Assembly (NCBI GenBank): GCA_963803295.1
Contig: CAWDMC010000022.1
Coordinates: 434,001 to 498,000, forward strand
Direction of reading: 5' to 3'
Source of the DNA: CAWDMC01 sp963803295
GTDB taxonomy: Bacteria; Acidobacteriota; Terriglobia; UBA7540
Length of the DNA stretch: 64,000 nucleotides
The position numbers and the translations under genes were made by a program. Below are positions 1-9,735 of the stretch, piece by piece. Under the pieces are notes generated by a model. The model saw nothing but the letters and a program-made list of their open reading frames with translations, searched no databases and was not told where the DNA came from. The stretch's first letter is position 1. The number at the start of each line of letters is the position of its first letter.

Positions 1-1
1 C

Positions 2-112
2 AAGTTCAGGCGCGACCTCAAGAGAAAGAACTCGTCTCATGATCATCAGCCGAAAAACCAGCGAAAAACGATGACCCAAGCGAAGTCGCGGATAAGAGGT
101 AGCGTGCAGTAA
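2..112 (+). CDS. C-terminal end of an unknown gene entering the window (tentative)
   Basis: An open frame enters from the left edge and stops with TAA at 110-112, giving about 36 strongly basic residues (KFRRDLKRKNSS at its start). It lies 30 bases before the helicase pseudogene and could be the tail of an upstream gene in the same operon. No family can be named from so short a piece, and chance is a fair alternative. Confidence 0.25.
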   Translation, partial: KFRRDLKRKNSSHDHQPKNQRKTMTQAKSRIRGSVQ

Positions 113-142
113 AGCAAGTCCACTGGATAGCAAGATATCCTG

Positions 143-3100
143 ATGCACGATATCATCGATAACCGAAATGAGCGATTAGTCGACCATGTCAATCGCGTCC
201 TAGGCACGACAGAGGCGGCACGGTTTGCGGTCGGTTACTTCTTTCTGTCAGGTCTCACTCCAATTTCACACAAGCTGGCCAAGGTCAAAGAGCTTCGACT
301 GCTGATCGGCAACACCAGCAACCGCGAGACCTTAGGAGCAACTTGCCGAAGAGGATAATGTAGGTTTGACTCAATAGTCGAAGCCGCCGAGTCTCAGGCC
401 TATCCCAAGCGAACAGAGGCTCAGCGGATGGCAGTGGAGACTGCGGCTAACATTTGGTCGAGCGCTGAGCTGATGGACCAGACGGACGAAGGCGAGGAGC
501 TTGTCAAGACGCTGGCCCGGATGATCGAAGAAGTACGCATTAAGGTCCGCGTCTATACCAAAGGCCGCCTTCACGCCAAGGCTTACATCTTTGATTACGG
601 AGACGTTTACGACCTGTTCGGCAAGAAGCTGGAACGCCACGAAGAGGGCATTGCCGTGGTGGGCTCTTCCAATCTCACACTGTCAGGCGTGACGCACAAT
701 ACCGAACTGAACGTGGTGGTCCAGGGAAATGACAATCACGCGGAACTGGTCCGTTGGTTTGACGAGCTATGGAACGAGTCGCAAGATTTTGACGAAGCGC
801 TGCTGCGGGAAATGCAGCAGTCGTGGGCGATGGTTCCGGTTCGACCTTACGACATTTACATGAAGACCCTTTACTCGCTAGTAAAGGATCGGCTGGGCGG
901 ACGAAGACGATAAGGACCTTCTTGGGGATGATGAGATAACCAAAAGACTCGCCGATTTCCAGAAAGTCGCGGTGCGCCAGGCCGTGCAGATCATTCGTGA
1001 CTACGGCGGCGGCTTTGTGGCTGATGTAGTGGGGCTGGGCAAGAGCTACATCGGCGCGGCCATTGTGAAACACTTCGAGCGAGTGGATCACGCCCGACCT
1101 CTGATTATCTGTCCTGCTCCTCTCGTGGACATGTGGGAACTCTACAACGAAGCGTATCACCTGAATGCCCGCGTGCTCTCTATGGGCTATCTGGTCGAGG
1201 GCGGGAACGGCGCTCGAAATATCCTGCTAGAGAATCCACTGTTCAGGGACTGAGACTTCGTGCTGATCGACTGAGAGCCACAATTTCCGATATCCCGATA
1301 CGCAGCGTTACAGGATCGTGGAGGCCTTTCTTTCCACGGGTCGGCGTTGTCTGCTTCCTGACGGCTACTCCACGAAACAAGAGCGCGTCGGACGTTTACT
1401 ACCAGATTAAGCTGTTCCACCAGAGCGATAAGACCGACCTGCCCGTATGACCCTGCCGATCTCAAACAATATTTCAAGCTGATCGAGGGCGGCGAGAGAA
1501 AGCTTCCCGAGCTTTTGAGGCACGTGCTGATTCGCCGCACCCGGAGCCATATCTTGCGCTGGTACGGCTTTGACGCCCAAACGCACCAGCCGATCGATTC
1601 TTCGCGTTTTCAGGTGTACACCGGCGGAAAGAGGCGGGCCTACGTCATGGTAGCTGGCCAGCACCAATACTATGCCGAAACGCGAGTTGGAGACGATCGA
1701 GTACGGCATCGAGGATACGTACCAGGGCCTCTATCAGCAACTGCGCGGTTATTTGGGGAAGGCTCACGAGCTGAGCCCTCGAAGTCGGAAACGGCCTGGA
1801 GGATAAGCTCACTGCGAACGAACTTACCTACGCCCGGTACGGCCTATGGCATTACGTGGTCAAGGCAAAACAAAGGCACAGAGCCCTACGCCAGCTTGCA
1901 CCGGGCTGGCGGGAATTTGCGCGGGCTGATTCGGGTTTTGATCTTCAAACGGTTTGAATCGAGCGTGTTCGCCTTCCGGGAAACAGTTCGCAGGTTGCTG
2001 CTTCTCCACCAGCGATTCCTTGAAGCGCTTGAGGAAGGAATCGTCCCGGCCGGAGAAGATGCTCAGGCAATCCTCTACGACCCGAATCTTGATGAGGAAC
2101 AAGACCTGATTGACGCTCTTCGCAACATGTTCGGTAAATATCCCGCGAAGGATTTTGACCTGGAACGGTTGTACCAGCACATCGAGCATGACATTCGCTT
2201 ACTGAAACGAATGCTCCGTCTGGTGGAGCCAATTACCCCTGCCAAGGACGCCAAGCTCCAGACGCTCAAGAAGCGATTGACAGAAGTGCCACTCCAAAAA
2301 GGCAAGCGCCTCATCTTCACCCAATATGCCGATACCGCACGATACCTGTTTGAGAATCTGAATCCAGGCGGCAAGCGCGGCGATATCGAGGTGATTAGTA
2401 GAGTGGGGAGAAAAGTAAGACGAGTGTGGTCGGAAGGTTCGCTCCCAAGGCGAACCCTGATATCATTTTCAGGCGGGTGAAAGCGAACTGATGACGGTTG
2501 TCGCCACCGACGTCTTGGCTGAGGGATTAAATCTGCAGGACTGCGACAAGATCATAAACTACGACCTCCACTGGAATCCCGTCCGGCTGATCCAGCGGTT
2601 TGGGCGCATCGACCGCATCGGCGCTGAACACGATGTGGTCTATGGATTCAACTTCCTGCCGGAGATCGGGATTGAACGCACTCTGAAATTGCATGAGAAG
2701 CTCCACAACCGCATCGAGGAAATCCACGAGACGATCGGCGAGGATTCCGCCATTCTCGACCCCACGGAGCAGTTAAACACGGAGGCGATGTATGCCATAT
2801 ACGAGAAGGACGGCGGAGCGCTGAGCCAGATTGAGAGCGAGGAAGAAGATTTCGTGGATTTGAATGAAGCCGAAGAGATACTGCGACAACTAGGAAAGAG
2901 AGTCCTGCCGAGTACGAACGAATCGCCAACCTGAGAGACGGAATTCGGGCCGCCAAGCCATCCGCACAAAAAGGCCTCTATGTTTTCTGTCAGGCGAACC
3001 GGTATCAGCAGTTGTTTCTTGTGGATGGGAATGAGGAACTGGTCTCGCGCGATATACCAAGGGTCTTGGGCGCAATCAAGTGCGGGCCGGAACTGGCAGG

Positions 3101-3489
3101 GAGCGCCCTTCCCAGAGATTACAATACGGCCGTGATGCGCGTGAAGAGCCAGTTCGCGGAAGAAGTAAAGCACCGCCAGGCCGAACGCGAACACACGCTA
3201 TCGCTGACTCATGGGCAACGGTATTGTTTTACATGAACTACGCGTTATGTTCGGGGCAACTGAAGACGAGGAGTTAAAGGGCCAAATCAACGTTTTAGAG
3301 CGGGCCTTCCGAGCGCCGAACCTCACCAGCGCAGTGAAGAAGGAACTTAACGCGATTCGGCGGAACAGCATGGTGGGCGAAAAGCTGTTCAATGCTCTGG
3401 CACGCCTCTACCAGCAACACAACATCCGAGAATGGCTGGACCGCCGGACGGAAGCGACAGAGCAGCCGAATTACCAGGATCATTTGTAG
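143..3489 (+). pseudogene. PLD-nuclease / SNF2-type helicase, multiply frameshifted
   Basis: The pieces add up to about 1,100 residues of a protein with an N-terminal phospholipase D-like domain and a C-terminal superfamily 2 helicase. Visible are an HKD-like motif (LHAKAYIF, followed by GSSNLTLSG, about 560-690), Walker A VGLGKSY (about 1028-1048), a DEAH-type box read as LIDES after a frame change near 1252, and helicase motif VI QRFGRIDRIG (about 2593-2622). The frame changes at about 317 and 350, 897, 1252, 1445, 1615-1690, 2400-2490, 2900 and 3225, so no intact product is possible. Proteins of this design act on DNA and often sit in defence or mobile regions; the exact role is not known. 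Family assignment is firm for the helicase part and good for the PLD part. Confidence 0.8.
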
Positions 3490-3901
3490 CGAGGCGTTGG
3501 TATAGATTTGGCAAATGACGTTGCTGGAACCGCCCTGAGGGAGGCTGACCGAAGGCGCCTGGATCTCGCGCCATTTTATTAAGACCGAACATCTTCCTGT
3601 TTCGCTGCCTCCGCGCAAAATGCAACATTACGTCCGTGGGCGCTTCCTGATGGGAGCCTGCAAGTTGCTGAAAACGGCGGAGGGCAGGAAGCGAATATGC
3701 AACAAAACAGGTATTCTGATGCAAGTTTCACCTCCGTTCTGCCGATGAGCATTAGGTCTGAGTGGGGGCAGCAGCACCTTTGCAACACTATACACCGTGC
3801 TGCGGCAAAACTTTTGACTTAGACAATTCTTGTGCGAGTATTCTCGATGATAGGTCGCGTCATCCCCGTGCTTTGGTTTCGCTGTGCTGCACGTAGGCTA
3901 A
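3490..3901. other. Intergenic stretch without a recognisable gene
   Basis: This gap separates two pseudogenes. No frame of convincing composition, tRNA-like fold or strong hairpin was seen. The signal peptide of the following protease was probably encoded near the right end, but its frame is closed by a TAA at 3899-3901. Confidence 0.5.
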
Positions 3902-5656
3902 GTTGAACCCCCGGAACAGGTCTTTCAACGGGCCTCGCCAAGCGTAGTGGTGGTTCACGTCTCAGACGCCTCTGGCGAACCCGTTGCCCTGGGGAGCGGG
4001 CGTCGTTTCCAGCCCTGGCATCGTCATAACCAACTGCCACGTCGCCCTGGCCGGGCCGATGCTCAAGGCAAGTCATCTTGGCAAGAGCCTCGCCGCCAGT
4101 CTGCAATATGCCGATAGCGACCGCGACCTGTGTCAGTTGAGCGTGCCGAAGTTGGAGGCTCCGCCTGTTTCACTGGGCGACTCGAAGAATCTCAGGGTGG
4201 GGCAGCGCGTCTATTCCGTGGGTGCACCCGAGGGGCTGGAGCTTACATTGAGCGAAGGCCTGATTTCCGCGATACGTTCCGTGGCGGACCTCCGCTACAT
4301 CCAGACGACGGCTTCTATTTCACGCGGTTCCTCCGGAGGAGGTCTGTTTGACACTCAGGGGCGTCTGATCGGCATTACCACGTTTTATTTGAGTGATGGA
4401 CAGAACCTCAACTTTGCCCTACCGGGAGATTGGATTCAAGGCTTGCCTGAACGTGTGAGGGCGGAGACTCAAGCCACTGTAACCGCGTCGAACGGAGAAT
4501 CTAATTGGCTTCCGCAGGCCGTCGCGTTTGAAGACAAATCCGATTCGGGAAGGACTCCTGCAACTCTCGAAACGATGGATAAAAAAGCGAACCAAAGAGC
4601 GCTTTCGCATGGGTGGCGCTTGGCGAAGCCTACGATCGCCTCGGGCAAGACGACAAATCTCTGGAAGCAGACCAGGAAGCCATACGCCTCGGCCCGAAGT
4701 ACTCGACGGCCTGGATGAACCTGGGAGTTGCCTACGATGGCCTCGGGCAATACGGCAAAGCTCTGGAAGCAGCGCAGGAAGCCATACGCCTTGATCCAAA
4801 GAACGTCACCGCATGGGTGAACCTGGGAGGTTACTACAGTCACCTCGGGCGGTACGACAAAGCTCTGGAAGCAGCACGGGAAGCCTTACGCCTTGACCCG
4901 AAGAACGTCACCGCATGGGTGAACCTAGGAGGTTACTACAGTCACCTCGGGCAGTATGACAAAGCTCTGGAAGCAGACCAGGAAGCCGTTCGTCTCGACC
5001 CGAATGACGCCAAGGCTCGGGCGAACCTAGGAGCAGACTACGATGGCCTCGGGCAATACGGTAAAGCTCTGGAAGCAGAGCAGGAAGCCATCCGCCTCGA
5101 CCCAAAGGACGCGACGGCCTGGAGAGATCTGGGAGCTGCTTACGATGAGCTCGGGCAGTACAACAAAGCTGTGGAAGCAGAACAGGAAGAAGTTCGACTT
5201 GACCCGAAGGACGCGGTGGCCTGGAGGAATTTGGGAGTTGCTTACAGCCGCATCGGGCAATACGGCAAGGCTCTGGAAGCAGACCAGGAAGCCGTTCGTC
5301 TCGACCCGAATGACGCCAAGGCTTGGGCGAACCTAGGAGCAGACCTAAGTGACCTCGGGCAATACGGCAAAGCTGCGAAAGCACGGCAGGAAGCCATACG
5401 CCTTGACCCGAAAAACGTCACCGCATGGGTGAATCTGGGAGCTTACTACAGTCGCCTCCGGCAATATGGCAAAGCCCTGGTAGCCGAGCAGGAAGCCGTT
5501 CGCCTCGACCCGAAGGACCCCACTGCCTTGGTGGACCTGGGATTTGACGATTGCTCGCTGGCCCGCCGGGAGAAGGCAATCGAGGTGTACCAGCAACTCC
5601 GCCAACTCGACCCGGACCGGGCGAAAAGTCTTTTTAAGGCCTGCATCGTGCCATAA
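3902..5656 (+). pseudogene. Trypsin-like S1C protease fused to TPR repeats, frameshifted
   Basis: The fragments form a DegP/HtrA-like serine protease followed by a long tetratricopeptide array. The N-terminal piece reads VFQRASPSVVVVHVSDASG from 3908 and shifts frame near 3998. The next piece carries the catalytic His (TNCHVA), Asp (DSDRDL) and Ser (GSSGGGLFD). A second frame change near 4600 leads into about ten TPR units (AIRLDPKN...AWVNLG type) ending at 5656. Such protease-TPR fusions are common in Acidobacteria, where the protease acts in the envelope and the TPRs bind partners. All three catalytic residues survive, so loss of function comes only from the frame breaks and the missing leader. 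Two separate genes are an alternative, but the junction is continuous in family relatives as I remember them. Confidence 0.75.
4675..5560 (+). repeat. Tandem 102-bp DNA repeats encoding TPR units
   Basis: The TPR part repeats at DNA level with a period of 102 bases (34 codons). The clearest pair starts at 4811 and 4913, both beginning GCATGGGTGAACCT and nearly identical for a whole unit. The closeness at the nucleotide level points to recent duplication or gene conversion between units. Confidence 0.85.
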
Positions 5657-5803
5657 CCGCGATACACTCGCCGAGAAACCGCACCTGGTTGGACGGCTTC
5701 GACTACCGCTGCAATCCGAAACGAAAGAAGGCACCACAAAACAACCGGCCCAGAGTTGACGCCGGGTAGAAAGACCTCCGTGTGCCAGCTCGCCGACGGA
5801 CTT

Positions 5804-6532
5804 CTAGTACATGGCCATCAAAGCGGAGGCCGCGGCCGTGGCTGCCTGGGTGTCAGAAACTCCTACATACACCATAGTGGAGCTGATCGCCTTGTGTCCG
5901 AGGCATTGCTTCACCAGGGCGAGGTTGACGTTCCGGGCGACCAGGTGTGAGGCCAGCGAGTGCTTCAGGCAGTGCGGATGCCGTTTGTCCGCTGGCAGGC
6001 CTGCAGCCTCGGCGTGGGCCTGGAAGATCCGGAAGAACTGAGTGCGATCGAGGCAGCCGCCTTTCTGGCTGGTGAAGAGATAGTCAGAACCATCGCCCTG
6101 GCGATCGCGAAGCCAAGCGCGAAGGGCAATAAACTCGTCAAGCAGCGGCTGGCCTTTGTGCCGATACAGCGGCTGAATGGTGCTGAGCGATCCCTTCAGG
6201 CGGTTGATGGAAACCGTCTCGCCTTTCAGGTCGATATCGGTAGTTCGGACGTCGCAGACCTCGGAAGCGCGTAGCCCATGCCTGTAGCCCATCAGGATCG
6301 CGGCCCAATCGCGAGTGGAGTGGGCCTTGGCGACCTTTAACACGGCGAGGGTTTCTTCGGGAGTGAGTGCGACTCCTGCTCTTCTCCCAGCCTGGTGCTT
6401 CGGCGTCGGGTTCTGCTCTGCCTCTTGAGTCGTGGGGATCAATGCGGGTGAGTTTTCTCGGTAGCCATGCTTAGGAGCCTCCAGTGCTCCTGGTGCGGTT
6501 AGCCGGCGGGCGATGTTAGCAGCATCGCTCAC
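5804..6532 (-). CDS. Tyrosine recombinase (catalytic-domain-only integrase)
   Basis: This 242-residue protein is a site-specific tyrosine recombinase that would cut and rejoin DNA at attachment sites. Visible active-site parts are the first Arg in HGLRASEV, the H-x-x-[RK] box as HCLKHSLASH, the LGHKAISST box and the nucleophile Tyr in MVYVGVSD. The second catalytic Arg is replaced by Lys in HCLKH, a variant also found in other integrases. About 55 N-terminal residues precede the catalytic fold, so the usual SAM-like core-binding domain is missing or minimal, as in FimB/FimE. The start is a GTG only 9 bases after the stop of the upstream HTH gene, suggesting translational coupling from one promoter. 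Confidence 0.85.
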   Translation of the reverse strand: MSDAANIARRLTAPGALEAPKHGYRENSPALIPTTQEAEQNPTPKHQAGRRAGVALTPEETLAVLKVAKAHSTRDWAAILMGYRHGLRASEVCDVRTTDIDLKGETVSINRLKGSLSTIQPLYRHKGQPLLDEFIALRAWLRDRQGDGSDYLFTSQKGGCLDRTQFFRIFQAHAEAAGLPADKRHPHCLKHSLASHLVARNVNLALVKQCLGHKAISSTMVYVGVSDTQAATAAASALMAMY

Positions 6533-6541
6533 CGGCGCGTA

Positions 6542-6766
6542 TCATTTGGAGCCGTTCAAGTCAGTCCTGCGGCCCTGCCCTTCGCGGCTCTCCTTCAGCT
6601 TTTTCATGCGTTCAATGTCGGCTTTCGACGAGAGGCGGACGGCGCGGCCGTTCCGGATGATTGGGGCCGGCGCCTCCATCTTTCGGGCTCGAATCCAGCG
6701 CTGCAGAGTCACGCGGGTGATTCCGGCTTCTTCTGCGGCCTGGGTGGTTGGGATCTTGGACGCCAT
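6542..6766 (-). CDS. Small HTH regulator / excisionase-like protein
   Basis: A 74-residue basic protein with a MerR- or AlpA-like helix-turn-helix at its N terminus (TTQAAEEAGITRVTLQRWIRARK) and a wing-like segment rich in Arg. It would bind DNA as regulator or recombination directionality factor. It is the first gene of a two-gene unit with the integrase. A consensus-like promoter lies so close that the transcript should begin at the ATG itself. No ribosome-binding site is visible, consistent with a leaderless message. Confidence 0.75.
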   Translation of the reverse strand: MASKIPTTQAAEEAGITRVTLQRWIRARKMEAPAPIIRNGRAVRLSSKADIERMKKLKESREGQGRRTDLNGSK

Positions 6767-6772
6767 GCAATA

Positions 6773-6801
6773 TATGTATCAGAAGTAGCTTGCCGTGTCA
6801 A
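6773..6801 (-). promoter_or_regulatory. Sigma70-type promoter, predicted leaderless start
   Basis: On the minus strand TTGACA (6801-6796) is followed by 17 bases and TACATA (6778-6773). Six bases separate the -10 box from the ATG at 6766, so the expected transcription start coincides with the start codon of the HTH gene. Confidence 0.65.
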
Positions 6802-6866
6802 GAGAAAAGCGGGCATTCCTACAACTGTTTTCACTGTTTTCGTTGATAACTTTGCAAACACGCGCT

Positions 6867-6880
6867 TTTGCGGTCGCAAA
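6867..6880. promoter_or_regulatory. Palindromic candidate operator in the divergent control region
   Basis: TTTGCG-GT-CGCAAA is a perfect inverted repeat with a 2-base centre, located 25 bases before the plus-strand HTH gene. It overlaps the likely -35/spacer zone of a rightward promoter whose -10 could be TAGAAT near 6891. A regulator encoded on either side could bind here; no direct evidence decides which. Confidence 0.45.
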
Positions 6881-6904
6881 GGCTTTTGTGTAGAATTCCG
6901 AATT

Positions 6905-7255
6905 ATGATGAAGGATTCTCCTGGCTTGACGTCCAAATTTCCTGAGCCTCCCCCTCACCTGTTAGTGGAGATGGCGAAGGCTGGTCTCGACCCCGAGAAG
7001 CTTGGCAGAATAGTGGGGATTGATCCGGCGGTACTGGTGCAGATTCGCATGGGGCGCTTAGTGCCTTGGACACAGGAGAAGGCAAAGATCTCGACGGCAC
7101 TTGGTCTATCTCCGCGCTTTGTATTTGGCCGAACGCCCATACCACTTAGCTCTAGAGTCAGGGCTAGGCGAGCTTTGGCTTTGGCCTGTTGGCGCTTCGA
7201 GCAGTCTCAGCCCGGCTTCAATGAAAAAGCATGGAGCCAAGTGCCAAGCAAATGA
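6905..7255 (+). CDS. HTH (XRE-like) repressor candidate
   Basis: The 116-residue product contains a segment (LGRIVGIDPAVLVQIRMGRL, about residues 35-55) that reads as a Cro/C1-like helix-turn-helix, followed by a basic tail. Placed first in the rightward unit and divergent to the integrase unit, it fits a phage-type repressor or switch protein. The start is the first of two adjacent ATGs; no strong Shine-Dalgarno is seen. The function is inferred from the motif and position only. Confidence 0.55.
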   Translation: MMKDSPGLTSKFPEPPPHLLVEMAKAGLDPEKLGRIVGIDPAVLVQIRMGRLVPWTQEKAKISTALGLSPRFVFGRTPIPLSSRVRARRALALACWRFEQSQPGFNEKAWSQVPSK

Positions 7256-7661
7256 TAAAGGCTTCGCGCAGACGGAGCGGACGCGGTTTAATGTGGAACG
7301 GGAGGCTTTTTTCAGTGCTAACGGTAACGCGGATTTTAGCCCGGCGACGAACGACCTCGGCACCCAGACGGTGCAGAGGTTTGAGATGGGGCGGGCGGTG
7401 ACGTTCGATGCGAAGGGTAACGTAAAGCTCAGCCCGCTTACCAACGACCTTGCACTTGTGCCTTTGGTCTCGTACGAGCCGCCCAAGTTTGTTCGTGCAC
7501 CTCGAAGGCCCCTGTTCGAAAAGGCTTTGGAGCTAAAGCGGCAAGAGCCGGAACTCACCTGGGGAGATATCGAGAAGACGCTCCATAAGGACATTGCAAG
7601 ACTGCTCAACTGCGATCCTTCTAAGGTGGATTCCACAGCATGGAGCCCAACAAGAACTTAG
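7221..7661 (+). CDS. Hypothetical protein of the mobile element
   Basis: I do not recognise this 146-residue protein. The ATG at 7221 (MKKHGAKCQANDKG) is preferred because an earlier in-frame start would lie inside the preceding HTH gene; even so it overlaps that gene by 35 bases. The middle shows an internal near-repeat (SPATNDLG and SPLTNDLA) and the C terminus is basic and Leu-rich, with a possible helical DNA-binding tail (LTWGDIEKTLHKDIARLL). It probably belongs to the early unit of the element. Confidence 0.5.
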   Translation: MKKHGAKCQANDKGFAQTERTRFNVEREAFFSANGNADFSPATNDLGTQTVQRFEMGRAVTFDAKGNVKLSPLTNDLALVPLVSYEPPKFVRAPRRPLFEKALELKRQEPELTWGDIEKTLHKDIARLLNCDPSKVDSTAWSPTRT

Positions 7662-7876
7662 ACTCGGCGCGGGGTACCACAAAAAGAAGTCTAAATCGAT
7701 AAGCTAGCGCAAGGCTTGATTCCTGCCTAAGTAAATAGTGCGAGAAACCCCTCCTTATTCTCGCAAGAGAAAATACCTGATCTCTTATTGCAACCACTTT
7801 TGTTTGAAGTGTAGCGTGTGTCTTGAAGCCGCTCCGAAGAAGTGGGCAAGTCATACTCCGGTTTGGGAGGCGCTCT

Positions 7877-8122
7877 ATGCGAGTCAAGAAATTCTGGAGG
7901 GTCGGTCAGGTAGCTGAATTCTTGGGCGTGCATGAACGCACTGTGTACGACTGGGCTGCGGCGGGGCAGATTCCTTCGATTCGTCTCGGGCGTTCCCTAT
8001 TTTTTGACCCTGAGGCGATCTGCAACCTGGGCAAAGCCAATCGAAATGGCACGAGCCAGACGGCTCAGGTAACAGCGCCAGAGTTTCTACCGAGCTGGTG
8101 GAGGCAAGCGCCTGACCCCTGA
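7877..8122 (+). CDS. Excisionase-family HTH DNA-binding protein
   Basis: An 81-residue protein with the typical excisionase/MerR-like fold: FWRVGQVAEFLGVHERTVYDW is the helix-turn-helix and IPSIRLGRSLFFDPEAI the wing. Members bind element ends or promoters and steer excision. The ATG at 7877 is chosen since the conserved domain begins right after it; a TTG 18 codons upstream is possible. About 215 bases of non-coding sequence precede it. Confidence 0.8.
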   Translation: MRVKKFWRVGQVAEFLGVHERTVYDWAAAGQIPSIRLGRSLFFDPEAICNLGKANRNGTSQTAQVTAPEFLPSWWRQAPDP

Positions 8123-8190
8123 AACAAAACGAGGCCGCGACAGCGAATCGCGGCCCCGTGGAGCTATTTCTTTCGAGCGGGAAGGACAAA

Positions 8191-8364
8191 ATGGACAATA
8201 ACACAGGACCTTCTTCGGGTGCAAGCGCCCTGGTCAAGACAATCCACGAAGTGACTTCCCTCCTTGACTCCCTACCTAAGTGCTCACCGTATGCGCCTCG
8301 TCTAGGTGAGTTTAAGGTTCAACTCCAGCAGATAAATCACGGCCTGCCCCTGCCGGCCGGATAG
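8191..8364 (+). CDS. Small hypothetical protein
   Basis: A 57-residue open frame starting MDNNTGPSSG, with a helical centre (LVKTIHEVTSLLDSLPK). It follows the excisionase-like gene in the same direction. Nothing identifies its function; coding status is uncertain. Confidence 0.35.
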   Translation: MDNNTGPSSGASALVKTIHEVTSLLDSLPKCSPYAPRLGEFKVQLQQINHGLPLPAG

Positions 8365-8365
8365 C

Positions 8366-8711
8366 GTGATGCGCGTGGTGGGTGTTCCCGACTTTGAGGG
8401 GATGCCTGTGGACAGGCGTAGCAACGGCAATGGTGGGCCAGTTCCGGCTTACGCTGCGACCCTCTACAAAACGAGATTGCATAGGTCCGGCGAGCTCTGC
8501 GGTCCACGGAGGAGAAGAGCGAGAGGGCAAGCGGTGACGCTCCTCGATCCGCCAGGCAGGCAAGCCCAGCTCAGTTGCACCTCCCGAAGAGTCTACCGAA
8601 GTTTCACTCGAAGCGATGACACTGGAATACCGGCAGGTGGCGCGGCGCGCCGAGCATCAGTCGGGCGCAGAGAGAAATTCAGGGGACTTTTACTCGTGGC
8701 TGGGCTGGTGA
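8366..8711 (+). pseudogene. Degenerate coding region of the mobile element
   Basis: The frame from 8366 reads an Arg-rich, non-protein-like end, whereas another frame from 8538 to the TGA at 8709 reads a well-composed tail (PPEESTEVSLEAMTLEYRQV, then GDFYSWLGW). I read this as one small gene with a frame break near 8500. The family is not recognised. Confidence 0.35.
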
Positions 8712-8753
8712 CAGTTTAGTACGTGTATGCCGTTGCGTTGGAGGGGGAGAAGA

Positions 8754-9735
8754 ATGGGGAGGTTTGGCTGGTATCGACGTCGGCGCGGGGTTTTGGAGCA
8801 CGTTCAATCCGGAGAAATCAATCTGCTCGAGTTGGGGATCCACGATTACCTTTGCCTCCGAGCCAATGACCAAGTGGATGGCGGAAGCGACTCGGCGCCA
8901 GTGGGGGTTTGCTTTTAGTAGGCACGTTCCATTCACGGCCACTGTGGAAGGACCGTCTCGGAGCGGACGGTGCAACGGGCGTTGGATCATTTGGCGGCGC
9001 TGGGATGGATCAAGCGGTGGATGGAGCGCGGAAAACATGGCAACTACCCGATCCTGATCGCGCGCTACTCGGTGCAGGACGCTCGCGGCAATGAATACCG
9101 GATAAGTGCCTTAGAAACAGATGATTGGAGGCATCCGAGGCTTGATTTGGTTGTGTCGGCAGATTGTCGCCCGAGCGTCGCTCTAGCGTCGGTGAAGGAA
9201 GGACAGTTACCGCTTGTGCCTTCAGTGGCTTCCGAGACTTCAGAAATTCCTGTGTCGGCGAACTGTCGCCCGAGTGTCGCCGGATCGTCGACTTATAAAG
9301 GAAGAGATAGAGATAGAGATAGAGAATAAGAAGAGTTCTGGTGCTGCGCACCAGTCAGACCCTCGCCATCAAGCCGTCAAGACTGCTTATCTTGCCGGTA
9401 CAGCCAGAGCTGGAATTGCCAATCCCGATTGGAATGGCGCCGATGGGAAGGCGCTCAACGATCTCCTCAAGCACCATGCCGGGGTCGGCGCCGACACGAT
9501 TGTCCGATGGCTGGAGAACGCCTTCGTCTCAGCGAGGGAGGGCAACGGACCGCTGCAGCCGAAGTTTCGCTTCACCGAGTTTTGCCGGCATTCGATGAAG
9601 TATCAGACTGGCCCGGCGGGTCCTCCCGCCTGGAAAAGCGGAAGTAACGGGCACAGGCGCGAGGATACACCTACTCAGGCGGACCTTGAGCGCATGTTGG
9701 CGGAGCGCGGCATTCCTGGCAGCAGGCCGGTTTAA
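8754..9735 (+). pseudogene. Phage-type winged-helix replication protein, amber-interrupted and frameshifted
   Basis: The N-terminal part (GWYRRRRGVLEHVQSGEINL) and the segment after a TAG at 8916-8918 lie in the same frame; the second has a clear winged-helix core (SERTVQRALDHLAALGWIKRW). A further frame change near 9300, at an AGAGAT hexanucleotide run, joins it to a C-terminal domain (DPRHQAVKTAYLAG, then LNDLLKHHAGVGADTIVRWL) ending at 9735. Proteins of this kind precede DnaB-type helicases in phage and plasmid replication modules and probably bind the origin and load the helicase. Repeats within and after the gene may be the binding sites. Separate overlapping genes are an alternative for the last part. 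Confidence 0.6.

Noticed and set aside
4675..5560. CRISPR-like array because of regular 102-bp repeats.
   Set aside because: There are no unique spacers; the repeats are coding and give TPR units.
5657..5803. Left attachment repeat of the small element.
   Set aside because: No part of the tRNA-fMet repeat or any other matching repeat was found in this gap.
9296..9330. AGAGAT hexanucleotide run as a phase-variation switch.
   Set aside because: Units of six bases would not change the frame, so slippage cannot switch the gene; it only marks the place of a frame change.
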